NCBI GenBank assembly: GCA_902774055.1
Contig: CACYGX010000013.1
Coordinates: forward strand, 116,695 to 180,694
DNA from: an uncultured Bacteroidales bacterium
GTDB taxonomy: Bacteria > Bacteroidota > Bacteroidia > Bacteroidales > Muribaculaceae
Length of the DNA stretch: 64,000 nucleotides
Direction of reading: 5' to 3'
The position numbers were made by a program, and so were the translations under genes. Numbering within the stretch: position 1 is the first letter of the stretch; each line of letters opens with the position of its first letter. Positions 42,864 through 51,209 of this stretch are shown here, one piece after another. Under the pieces are notes generated by a model. That model was not told where the DNA came from and made no database searches. It saw only the letters and a list, made by a program, of their open reading frames with translations.

Positions 42864-43351
42864 ATGAGGTGGTTGTTTACCATGGAGGGACAGACATAGT
42901 TGAGGCCCCGATTTGCATATTTGGCCGTAGAAACCTGGACTTTGGTCAGGGGTTTTATGTGACAGACATACGCAAACAAGCCCTAGATTGGGCGATTTTG
43001 ATGGCTGGCCGCAGAAAAAGAGAACCTGTTTTGAACAGATATCTGCTTAATCGTGATGCCATAATGACTGAGGACCGTTGCAAGATTTTCAAAGCCTATG
43101 ATCGTGATTGGCTGGAGTTTATAGTGGCAAGCCGGCGAGGGGAGCCGGTTGCAGAGGCCTTTGACTACATTGAGGGTGGTGTTGCCAACGACAGGGTGGT
43201 TGACACCGTTAACCTGTACATGTTAGGGCTGATGGATATAGACACGGCTTTAGGACGGTTGTCGCAGCATCAGCCTAATAATCAAATGTGTTTACTCGCT
43301 CAAGAAATTACTGACAAATACTTGATTTATGATGGAACCGAACCAATATGA
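42860..43351 (+). CDS. DUF3990 family protein, putative ADP-ribosyltransferase-like toxin
   Basis: The 163-residue protein opens with VVYHGGTDIVEAPICIFGRRNLDFGQGFYVTDIRKQALDWA. The YHG and GxGFYxT segments are the arrangement seen at the NAD-binding site of PARP/diphtheria-toxin-type ADP-ribosyltransferases (H and Y of the H-Y-x triad). The family was defined as a domain of unknown function. The ART relationship is inference from these motifs and I see no certain third catalytic residue. Start at ATG 42860 within the ATGA overlap. It also overlaps the next gene by 23 nt, so the three genes form a tightly packed operon. Confidence 0.72.
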   Translation: MNEVVVYHGGTDIVEAPICIFGRRNLDFGQGFYVTDIRKQALDWAILMAGRRKREPVLNRYLLNRDAIMTEDRCKIFKAYDRDWLEFIVASRRGEPVAEAFDYIEGGVANDRVVDTVNLYMLGLMDIDTALGRLSQHQPNNQMCLLAQEITDKYLIYDGTEPI

Positions 43352-43583
43352 TGACCCCGTCAAGTCACCGATTGTTCAAGAAATTATTTTGAGTAACCGC
43401 ATCGGTGCCATCTCAATGGAATTGTCCAAGCGACTTGAAATCGACCCCGTCAAAGCGCTTGAATTGTTCTATGAGAGCCAGACTTGTGCCGACCTGCATG
43501 ACAAATCCACGGGTCTCTATTTGTATAGCGACCTCTACATTGCCGACGAATTTATCCAAGAAAAACAGAATAGACAAGCGTAA
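43329..43583 (+). CDS. Small DUF3990-associated protein
   Basis: An 84-residue protein: VQEIILSNRIGAISMELSKRLEIDPVKALELFYESQTCADLHDKSTGLYLYSDLYIADEFIQEKQ. The LFYESxT...LYxYSDLYIADEF pattern is familiar from the third gene of DUF3791/DUF3990 cassettes, but I cannot name a function. It overlaps the DUF3990 gene by 23 nt. Candidate antitoxin or specificity partner. Confidence 0.68.
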   Translation: MMEPNQYDDPVKSPIVQEIILSNRIGAISMELSKRLEIDPVKALELFYESQTCADLHDKSTGLYLYSDLYIADEFIQEKQNRQA

Positions 43584-43640
43584 AATTCAAAGGATTATTC
43601 TCTTCTACATTTGGCATTACTCAGCAGCCACAAATCTTCT

Positions 43641-43661
43641 AAAAACTTATTTAGTCTTAAC
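43641..43661. promoter_or_regulatory. Right copy of the 21-bp direct repeat; candidate operator of the kinase/regulator genes
   Basis: Perfect 21-bp match to 42520-42540 (contains CTTATTTAGTCTTAAC), ending 3 bp before the -33 TTTG of the histidine kinase promoter. A weaker TCTT half-site precedes it. Confidence 0.55.
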
Positions 43662-43664
43662 GGA

Positions 43665-43697
43665 TTTGGTGGCTGATGGGAATATTGTGTATTTTTG
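43665..43697 (+). promoter_or_regulatory. Promoter, nearly leaderless, for the histidine kinase gene
   Basis: TTTG at 43665-43668, 21 bp, TATTTTTG at 43690-43697. Transcription about 7 nt downstream would start at the ATG at 43704. Confidence 0.6.
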
Positions 43698-43703
43698 TGG
43701 GTG

Positions 43704-45149
43704 ATGAACACGAGGTTGAAATATATTGCTGTGCTGGTGATCGTTGCCCTGTCGGGTGTCGCGGTTTATCAAGCTTATTGGCTGGGGCAACTGTACTTCA
43801 CCATGGGAGAGCAGATGGACAATGACATCCGTGAGGCTATGCGCGTTGCCGACCTCAAGGAGGTGTTTTTGCGCCTCAAGAGCATTGAGGACAAGGGGCC
43901 CCATGGAGTGATGGACGTGAGCGCAGGCATAGGTGAGGACGGCAGTATCATCACCAAGAGTGTCACTACCACTCAGGTAACCCTTGGCGACGAAACCCTT
44001 GAGCAGAAAACAGGTGTCGTGCTGCGTTCAAGCCCTCAGGCCGAAAGTGACAGCACAGACGATGAAAATGCCTTCATGAAGATGCTCGAAGACCAGATTT
44101 CGGTCACCGAACTGGCATCGATGATTCAACAGGGGCTGCATCTGGGCGTTGACCGTTTTGAGGGTACCCGATATGAGACCTATGACTCGCTGCTCACGGC
44201 AGGACTGCAGCAACTGGGATTGAGCGGAGACCATTCGTTGTTATGTATTAAGACCGATACCGTTTTTCGTCATGCCACAACAGGGTATGTCCCTAGTCGC
44301 AAGGCGCGCCATTTCGTGTATAACTGGGCTGATTTTGGCTGCTACGAACTCACCATCGAGCCCACGACGGGACTGGTCTTGCGGGAGATGGCAGGCATCT
44401 TGACGGCGTCAGGCCTTATCGTGCTACTATTGGGGCTTGCATTCTATTATTTGATAAAGACCATCCTCAGGCAGCGCACGCTCGATGAGATGAAGTCCGA
44501 CTTCACCAATAATATCACCCATGAGCTGAAAACACCCATCGCCGTGGCCTATGCTGCCAACGATGCATTGCTCAACTTCGGCGAACAGGCTGATGCAACC
44601 AAGCAACGCCATTATTTGGCGCTTTGTAAGCAGCAATTGGAACGCTTGAGCGGCATGGTCGAGCAAATCCTGTCGATGAGCATGGAACGGCGCCGTCAGT
44701 TCAAGCTCAATATCGAGACGTTGAACCTTGCCGAGTTGCTGCAACCCGTTATCGAGCAACAACAGTTAAAGGCCGATAAACCCGTCACGATCACGACCCA
44801 GATCGAGCCTGAAGACTTGACCGTGCAGGCCGACCGCTCTCACTTGAGCAACATATTGAACAATCTTATCGACAATGCCATCAAGTATTCTCCCGGTGAG
44901 GCCCGTGTTGAGATTACCGCCACAGGGACTGGCATTAGCGTTACCGACCACGGCATGGGCATCGCCGCCGACAAGTTGTCGCACATCTACGACAAGTTTT
45001 ACCGTGTGCCCACAGGTGATGTGCATGATGTCAAGGGCTATGGCCTGGGGCTCTTCTATGTCAAGACGATGGTCGAAAAGCATGGCTGGAGCATCGAGGC
45101 ATCAAGTACTAAAGGCGAGGGTACCACTTTTACAATCCTATTCACATGA
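43704..45149 (+). CDS. Membrane sensor histidine kinase
   Basis: The 481-residue protein has two membrane helices (about 7-28 and 233-255) enclosing a ~200-residue periplasmic sensor region. A HisKA domain follows, with the phosphorylated His in NITHELKTP (H273), and an ATPase domain with N-box ILNNLIDNAIKYSP, G1 DHGMGIA and G2 GYGLGLFYV. The stop overlaps the start of the response regulator gene (45146), the usual arrangement for a cognate pair. The layout is similar to the RprX/RprY system of Bacteroides; orthology is not claimed. It lies downstream of the DUF3990 cassette, and its likely target is the divergent receptor gene. Confidence 0.92.
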   Translation: MNTRLKYIAVLVIVALSGVAVYQAYWLGQLYFTMGEQMDNDIREAMRVADLKEVFLRLKSIEDKGPHGVMDVSAGIGEDGSIITKSVTTTQVTLGDETLEQKTGVVLRSSPQAESDSTDDENAFMKMLEDQISVTELASMIQQGLHLGVDRFEGTRYETYDSLLTAGLQQLGLSGDHSLLCIKTDTVFRHATTGYVPSRKARHFVYNWADFGCYELTIEPTTGLVLREMAGILTASGLIVLLLGLAFYYLIKTILRQRTLDEMKSDFTNNITHELKTPIAVAYAANDALLNFGEQADATKQRHYLALCKQQLERLSGMVEQILSMSMERRRQFKLNIETLNLAELLQPVIEQQQLKADKPVTITTQIEPEDLTVQADRSHLSNILNNLIDNAIKYSPGEARVEITATGTGISVTDHGMGIAADKLSHIYDKFYRVPTGDVHDVKGYGLGLFYVKTMVEKHGWSIEASSTKGEGTTFTILFT

Positions 45150-45850
45150 GCGAGACCATCAACATACTGCTAGCCGAGGACGAACGCACCCTGGCGATGA
45201 TTATCAAGGACACGCTGGATGGACAAGGGTTCCATGTGACTGTGGCTGGTGACGGAGAGGAGGCCTTGCGGCTATATGCGGCCAACAAGCCCGATGTGCT
45301 CGTGGCAGATGTGATGATGCCGCGTCTCGACGGCTTTGAAATGGTGAGGCGCATCCGCAAGACCGACATGCAGACGCCAGTTATCTTCTTGACAGCGCGC
45401 TCGGCAGTCAACGATGTGGTACATGGCTTTGAGATGGGAGCCAACGATTACCTGAAGAAACCTTTTGGTATGCAGGAGCTCATCGTCCGCATCAAGGCAC
45501 TGCTGGGACGTGCTTGCACGGTCACGCCTCAGCCCGAACAGCCCACACGTTTCACCATCGGCCAATACCTCTTTGATGCAGTCGTTCAACGGTTGACCCA
45601 TGTGCCCACGGGTGCGCGGGCGGAATTGTCCTTCCGCGAGAGCGAAATTTTGAGGCATTTGTGCCTGCATCCTAGCGAGGTCGTGACTTCCCAGTCACTA
45701 TTGCTGGAACTTTGGGGCGATGACAGTTTCTTTAATAATAAGAGCCTGCATGTGTTCATCACCAAATTGCGACACCGTCTTGCCCTCGACTCATCGTTAC
45801 GGATTGTCAACGTGCGTGGTATCGGTTACAAATTGATTAATGGTGAGTGA
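45146..45850 (+). CDS. OmpR-family response regulator
   Basis: The 234-residue protein has a receiver domain with acidic pair E11-D12, phosphoacceptor D55 (VADVMMPR), T83 and K105 (LKKP). A winged-helix DNA-binding domain follows (about 135-232; LSFRESEILRHLC...LWGDDSFFNNKSLHVFITKLRHRL...NVRGIGYKL). All phosphorelay residues are present. It is coupled to the kinase gene by a 4-nt overlap. Its last 54 nt overlap the 3' end of the convergent L,D-transpeptidase gene. The direct repeats at 42510-42540 and 43641-43661 are its candidate binding sites. Confidence 0.93.
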   Translation: MSETINILLAEDERTLAMIIKDTLDGQGFHVTVAGDGEEALRLYAANKPDVLVADVMMPRLDGFEMVRRIRKTDMQTPVIFLTARSAVNDVVHGFEMGANDYLKKPFGMQELIVRIKALLGRACTVTPQPEQPTRFTIGQYLFDAVVQRLTHVPTGARAELSFRESEILRHLCLHPSEVVTSQSLLLELWGDDSFFNNKSLHVFITKLRHRLALDSSLRIVNVRGIGYKLINGE

Positions 45851-46453
45851 CTTTTGGTTGGTAGTGCTATGATTGCGTGTCCGCTGTTCCCAGGTGAAGG
45901 GGGCTTGGCCCTCGGCTTGGACGGTGACGGGCATGCCGACGTAAGCGAAGTGTTTCTTCAAGGTGATGATGTCCTGGTCGAGCAGACGGATGCAACCCTC
46001 GCTGGCGCGGCCAGGGACGGTGTTCTCGTTGTTGGTGCTGCCGTGGATGCCTATGCCGCGGTGACCAGGAGTCTCCAAACGCAGGAACCAGTGGCCGTAG
46101 GCCTTGATGCGGCCGCGCCCGTCGTGGAAATCGTGTTTCCAGGTCGAGGCATCCTGTATCATGGTGATCTTGAAAGGTTTGCCCGCAGGGGATTCGGGGG
46201 TGCGCATATCGCCACGCCGCTGCTTGTTACCCTTGTTCTTGCCCATGCAGCAGGGAAATTGTGCGACCATGACGGTATCGCCCGTAGTGCCCAGGTCATA
46301 GACGGTGAGTGTCAGGTTCTGCTTGGAGATAACGATGAAGGCGGTGCCTGTGGGCCTGCTGGGCAGGGGTTGGACGCTATCATTAGGGTTTGCGGCTCCA
46401 ACTAAGGGCGTGAGCAGCAAGAGGATGATGGATATGACGATGTTTTTGATCAT
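45797..46453 (-). CDS. L,D-transpeptidase (YkuD domain) protein
   Basis: The 218-residue exported protein has a signal peptide (1-20). The YkuD domain (about 38-178) shows the catalytic signature HGSTNNENTVPGRASEGCIRL: H137, S151, C154, R156. Such enzymes form 3-3 peptidoglycan cross-links or attach proteins to the wall. The C-terminal tail (about 190-218) is polar, and its coding sequence overlaps the end of the response regulator gene on the other strand, so this tail may be a late extension. A TACCTTTG box at 46494-46501 precedes it. Confidence 0.88.
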   Translation of the reverse strand: MIKNIVISIILLLLTPLVGAANPNDSVQPLPSRPTGTAFIVISKQNLTLTVYDLGTTGDTVMVAQFPCCMGKNKGNKQRRGDMRTPESPAGKPFKITMIQDASTWKHDFHDGRGRIKAYGHWFLRLETPGHRGIGIHGSTNNENTVPGRASEGCIRLLDQDIITLKKHFAYVGMPVTVQAEGQAPFTWEQRTRNHSTTNQKSLTINQFVTDTTHVDNP

Positions 46454-46493
46454 TATAGATAGTCGGTAAAATGATTATTTTTATATGGGAATG

Positions 46494-46501
46494 CAAAGGT
46501 A
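46494..46501 (-). promoter_or_regulatory. Promoter -7 box for the L,D-transpeptidase gene
   Basis: TACCTTTG on the minus strand, 40 bp before the start codon. Confidence 0.5.
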
Positions 46502-46547
46502 GTGATATTCGACGAAGTGGGCAAGCCTGTTTGGAAGGCCACAATAA

Positions 46548-46723
46548 AAACGCTACGCTCTCTCAATCCAGAGAAAGCGTAACTTTGTGTGTTCCAATAA
46601 AAACTATAAACTTGTGGTTATGAAAATGTAACTGATGTCCTCTAAAACCTATGAGCCTAAAAATAGACTAAATTGAAATCATCTAGTTCAGTCGATATAG
46701 ATTGACGAGACTTTTTCAAATTC
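46548..46723 (-). ncRNA. Candidate small RNA upstream of eno
   Basis: On the minus strand a consensus promoter (TTTG at 46761-46758, 21 bp, TACTTTTG at 46736-46729) is followed about 175 nt later by a terminator-like hairpin. In that hairpin ACGCTTTCTC (46580-46571) pairs with GAGAGAGCGT (46564-46555), one G-U, 6-nt loop, then AGCGTTTTTATT. No open reading frame of useful length lies between. The boundaries assume initiation 6 nt after the box. I do not recognise an Rfam family. This accounts for part of the 46454-46947 gene-free gap. Confidence 0.4.
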
Positions 46724-46877
46724 GAGAGCAAAAGTATAAAAATTATAGCCATCGGTACAAAAAAATAGACGAACGGCTTATTTTTATCGACAAATCTGCA
46801 TATTGTCGACGAAATAAGGATAGAAAATGTAGGTCAAACGGTTGCACTAACCGAATTTGACAAAAGATTCAATATAT

Positions 46878-46908
46878 TTTGCAATGCGCTTAAAAATGAC
46901 TATCTTTG
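46878..46908 (+). promoter_or_regulatory. Promoter for eno
   Basis: TTTG at 46878-46881, 19 bp, TATCTTTG at 46901-46908: full consensus, 39 nt before the ATG. Confidence 0.7.
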
Positions 46909-46923
46909 TCCCCAACTAAGTGA

Positions 46924-48255
<1,332 letters not shown>

Positions 48256-48320
48256 TCTTTGTGAGTGAAGGACGAATCTGCCTCACAACCAACAACTGGT
48301 TTTCTTGAGGCAAACGCATT

Positions 48321-48359
48321 GTGGAGACGCAAAACGACGCGTCTCCACTGTTTTTTTTG
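48321..48359 (+). terminator. Intrinsic terminator after eno
   Basis: Perfect 10-bp stem (GTGGAGACGC with GCGTCTCCAC), 8-nt loop, then TGTTTTTTTTG. Confidence 0.85.
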
Positions 48360-48489
48360 TGTCACATCCAGGTGGGGCTTTTAAACTTTTGGGTGGTTTG
48401 GGAGTCATAGAAACCGTGAAAGCGTGATGATTGAGTGGTGCTTGGCATCAAAAAATAGTCAATAAACGCTTAAGATTAAAAAATATGCT

Positions 48490-48497
48490 TACCTTTG
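48490..48497 (+). promoter_or_regulatory. Promoter -7 box for the 48.5-kb gene
   Basis: TACCTTTG, 22 nt before the ATG at 48520; -33 element unclear. Confidence 0.45.
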
Positions 48498-48519
48498 CGG
48501 TGTTATTAAAAATTAAATT

Positions 48520-49041
48520 ATGATGAAAAAGTTATTATTTACGCTCGTTGCCTTTATGGCGGTCATGACCGTGCAGGCACAATCGATTTGCGCTAGCTGG
48601 CGCACCATGCAACCTGTTGTTAACACGGCAGAAGATGGTACCTTCTCAACCCAGAGTTTTATTTATACCTTTAACGAGGATGGCACCTATTCCTGCGTGA
48701 ACGAGTACACCGAGTCTTCGGAGCCCGCACCGACGATGGCCATGGAGATTGCCATGAGCATCGATATTAAGGGAACCTATACACTCGAAGGCGACAAGCT
48801 GACCCTTACTCCCAATATTGATACCTATAAGGGAGAACTGCTCAGTATGTCAATGAATGGTAAAGTGACCAACAATCCGTTGGCTACTTCCCAGATCAAG
48901 CAGATGCTCAACAGCGCTGATTTCAAGGCTGAGTTTGCTAAACCCGAGACCTACACCATTAAGGTGGACGAGTCGTCACTGGAGATGACTGATGGTGAAG
49001 ATACGCTCAAGTTTGTGCGTTTCGCTACTATTCAGCAGTAA
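48520..49041 (+). CDS. Small secreted lipocalin-like protein
   Basis: The 173-residue protein has a signal peptide (MMKKLLFTLVAFMAVMTVQAQ). A domain of alternating beta strands follows, with repeated signals of lipocalin-like Bacteroidales proteins: GTYSCVNEYT, IKGTYTLEGDKLTLTP and SLEMTDGEDTLKFVR. No catalytic motif is visible, and the function is unknown. The initiator may be 48520 or the next ATG at 48523. It ends at a strong bidirectional hairpin (49069-49102). Confidence 0.75.
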   Translation: MMKKLLFTLVAFMAVMTVQAQSICASWRTMQPVVNTAEDGTFSTQSFIYTFNEDGTYSCVNEYTESSEPAPTMAMEIAMSIDIKGTYTLEGDKLTLTPNIDTYKGELLSMSMNGKVTNNPLATSQIKQMLNSADFKAEFAKPETYTIKVDESSLEMTDGEDTLKFVRFATIQQ

Positions 49042-49068
49042 GATATTTTTTGTACATAAATTTCTGGT

Positions 49069-49102
49069 CCCGCAAGCCTCTCGCAGGTTTGCGGGATTTT
49101 TT
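49069..49102. terminator. Bidirectional terminator between two convergent genes
   Basis: CCCGCAAGCCT pairs with AGGTTTGCGGG (one G-T), 5-nt loop, then ATTTTTT; lies between the 48.5-kb gene and the convergent methyltransferase gene. Confidence 0.8.
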
Positions 49103-49113
49103 GGCCAGATGAA

Positions 49114-49749
49114 TTACAGTTTGTGGATGAGGGTGAGGCCGTCGCGCAGGGGGATGATGACCTTCTCGACGCGGGGGTCTTCCTTGACGCGATCGTTAAA
49201 GTCGAGGATGCCGCGGGTCTGGGCTTCGCGTTGAGCCTTGGGGTCCACTACCTTGCCCGCCCACAGCGTATTGTCGGCGATGATGTAGCCGCCGTCGTTG
49301 AGATAATCCATCACCAGGTCGTAATACTCGACATACTGGCGCTTGTTAGCGTCGATAAACACGAGGTCGTAGCGCTCGCCCAGCGTGGGAACGATGTCAC
49401 GGGCATCGCCGATGTGTAGGCGCACGCGCTTGCCAAAAGGCGACAATGCCAGGTGTTCACGGATGAAATCTTCCTGCTCGTCGTTGACCTCGATGGTATC
49501 GACGAGACAGTCATCATCGGCAAGTCCCTCGGCCAGGCACAGTGCCGAATAGCCGCTGAAGGTGCCCAACTCCAGCACGCGCCGCGGCCCTATCATGCGT
49601 GTCAGCATCTTGATGAGCCGTCCCTGCAAGTGGCCCGAACACATGTGCCAATAGTAGTTCTGCACATGCGTGTCATGGTCGATGCGCGCCAGCGCCTCTG
49701 GCTCCTCATCAATATGCCCCAAAATATACTCCTCTAACTCCTCACTCAT
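49114..49749 (-). CDS. Class I SAM-dependent O-methyltransferase
   Basis: The 211-residue protein belongs to the caffeoyl-CoA/catechol O-methyltransferase family. The SAM-binding motif is VLELGTFSGYSALCLAEGL (about 58-76), followed by DTIEVNDEQEDFIREHL, and DLVFIDANKRQYVEYYDL, where D and N of DANK bind the metal. The tail has VDNTLWAGKV-like IIADNTLWAGKV. The length is normal. The methyl acceptor cannot be predicted. The start is the ATG at 49749. The spacer upstream (49750-49822) is A/C-rich and contains CAAC-type short repeats. Confidence 0.88.
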   Translation of the reverse strand: MSEELEEYILGHIDEEPEALARIDHDTHVQNYYWHMCSGHLQGRLIKMLTRMIGPRRVLELGTFSGYSALCLAEGLADDDCLVDTIEVNDEQEDFIREHLALSPFGKRVRLHIGDARDIVPTLGERYDLVFIDANKRQYVEYYDLVMDYLNDGGYIIADNTLWAGKVVDPKAQREAQTRGILDFNDRVKEDPRVEKVIIPLRDGLTLIHKL

Positions 49750-49822
49750 ATCAAACTATAACTTTATCAAACTATCAAACAACTGGAACAACAATAAACA
49801 ACATTAACAACAATCAATGTAT

Positions 49823-50260
49823 TTAACATGTTCGATATCCTATCACTGCCTTATTTGCGGGAACAACCGCTTGCTTTTCTTCATCAAAGAAGTAACGCTC
49901 AATCTCGGCATATCGTGGCAAGAAGTTCACTAAGATTCCACAGGGCTTTTTGAGCAGTCTCATGTAATTGAATAATTGCGCCCGATGGTCAGCGACCAGT
50001 TTTGGAACGGCTTTACATTCTATGATAATATCGTCTTTGCATAAGAAATCTAAGCGGAATTGCGCCTCCATTTTAACCCCTTGATATGTCGGATGAAATG
50101 TAACTTCCCTTTTGTAGGGTATTCTTTTTTGAGTGAATTCTATCTGCAAGCCTTCTTGATAACAAGACTCATTCAAGCCTGGTCCCAGTTCCTTATGCAC
50201 TTGATGTATTGCTCCAACAACATCAAATATATGATCTCTTAATTTAGCCGTGTCGATCAT
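49823..50260 (-). CDS. GxxExxY protein (PD-(D/E)XK nuclease-like)
   Basis: The 145-residue protein carries the family-naming motif GLNESCY (G28, E31, Y34). The later RLDFLCKDDIIIECKAV, with D71 and E81-x-K83, is in the arrangement of a PD-(D/E)XK nuclease core. The family is widespread in Bacteroidetes and often treated as a small nuclease of unknown role. It is a single gene on the minus strand. Short GTTGTT repeats lie in the spacer between it and aroQ (50261-50292). Confidence 0.85.
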   Translation of the reverse strand: MIDTAKLRDHIFDVVGAIHQVHKELGPGLNESCYQEGLQIEFTQKRIPYKREVTFHPTYQGVKMEAQFRLDFLCKDDIIIECKAVPKLVADHRAQLFNYMRLLKKPCGILVNFLPRYAEIERYFFDEEKQAVVPANKAVIGYRTC

Positions 50261-50292
50261 AAAAGAAAGTTGTTCATGTTGTTCAACGTTGT

Positions 50293-50715
50293 TTATGTTG
50301 TTTGAGATAGGGAGAGGAGGGCGAGGCGGTAGCTGTCGAGGCCGAAGCCTGCGATGATGCCCTTGCAGACGGGGGACAGGAGGGACTTGTGGCGGAAAGG
50401 CTCGCGCGAGTAGATGTTGCTGATGTGAACCTCTACCACTGGAGCGGTGATGGCAGCAACGGCATCGGCGATGGCGACCGACGTGTGGGTGTAGCCGCCA
50501 GCGTTGAGCACGATGCCGCAGTCGTCAAAGCCCACCTGCTGCAGTCGGTCCACGATTTCGCCCTCAATGTTGCTCTGATAGGTGTCAATCGTGTGTTGCG
50601 GGAACTGCTCAATCAGTTCAGCCAGATATTGGTCCAGCGAGCGGTTGCCATAAACCTCGGGCTCACGCAGGCCCACGAGGTTCAGGTTGGGGCCGTTGAT
50701 GATGTGGATGGTCAT
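50293..50715 (-). CDS. aroQ: Type II 3-dehydroquinate dehydratase
   Basis: AroQ dehydrates 3-dehydroquinate to 3-dehydroshikimate in aromatic amino-acid biosynthesis. The 140-residue protein shows INGPNLNLVGLREPEVYG (6-23; R17, Y22), SNIEGEIVDRLQ, NAGGYTHTSVAIADA, and VEVHISNIYSREPFRHKS, all conserved in the dodecameric type II family. Its start overlaps the stop of the MaoC gene by 4 nt, so the two are translationally coupled. Confidence 0.96.
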   Translation of the reverse strand: MTIHIINGPNLNLVGLREPEVYGNRSLDQYLAELIEQFPQHTIDTYQSNIEGEIVDRLQQVGFDDCGIVLNAGGYTHTSVAIADAVAAITAPVVEVHISNIYSREPFRHKSLLSPVCKGIIAGFGLDSYRLALLSLSQTT

Positions 50716-51173
50716 TTCTTGAAGTAGTAGAGGAAGGAGGCGATGCCTTGCAGGGCGGGTTTGCGTTGTCCCTCGATTTCCATCCTGAAGTCAATCTCGG
50801 CCTTGCAGATGCCGCGCAGGTCGGCGATGTTGTGCAGTGTGGTGACCAGGCGCACACGGCTGCCAGTGATGACGGGCTGGCCAAAGCGCATCTTGTCCAT
50901 ACCGTAGTTGACCTGCATCTCCAGGTTGTTGACCTCGATGATTTGGTTCCACAGGTGGGGAATCAGCGACATCGTCAGGTAGCCGTGCGCGATGGTGCTG
51001 TGATAGGCGCTCTCGGCCTTGGCACGTTCTACATCTACATGAATCCACTGGTGGTCGAGTGTGGCGTCGGCAAACATGTTAATGCGGTCCTGATCGACCG
51101 TGAGCCAATCGCTGGCACCTAATTCCTTGCCAAGATAGGAGGCAAATTCGTCATAAGAGTTGATTGTTAACAT
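50712..51173 (-). CDS. MaoC-like (R)-specific enoyl-CoA hydratase
   Basis: A 153-residue hot-dog-fold hydratase: DWLTVDQDRINMFADATLDHQWIHVDVERAK contains the catalytic D/H pair (DATLDHQWIH), and TIAHGYLTMSLIP is the hydratase-2 motif. It probably acts on acyl-CoA or acyl-ACP thioesters. It is followed by aroQ with a 4-nt overlap and preceded by the permease gene 36 nt away, so a permease-MaoC-aroQ unit is likely. Confidence 0.9.
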   Translation of the reverse strand: MLTINSYDEFASYLGKELGASDWLTVDQDRINMFADATLDHQWIHVDVERAKAESAYHSTIAHGYLTMSLIPHLWNQIIEVNNLEMQVNYGMDKMRFGQPVITGSRVRLVTTLHNIADLRGICKAEIDFRMEIEGQRKPALQGIASFLYYFKK

Positions 51174-51209
51174 ATTCTTCGCTTTTAAGTTTTATATTCA
51201 ATTTACAGG

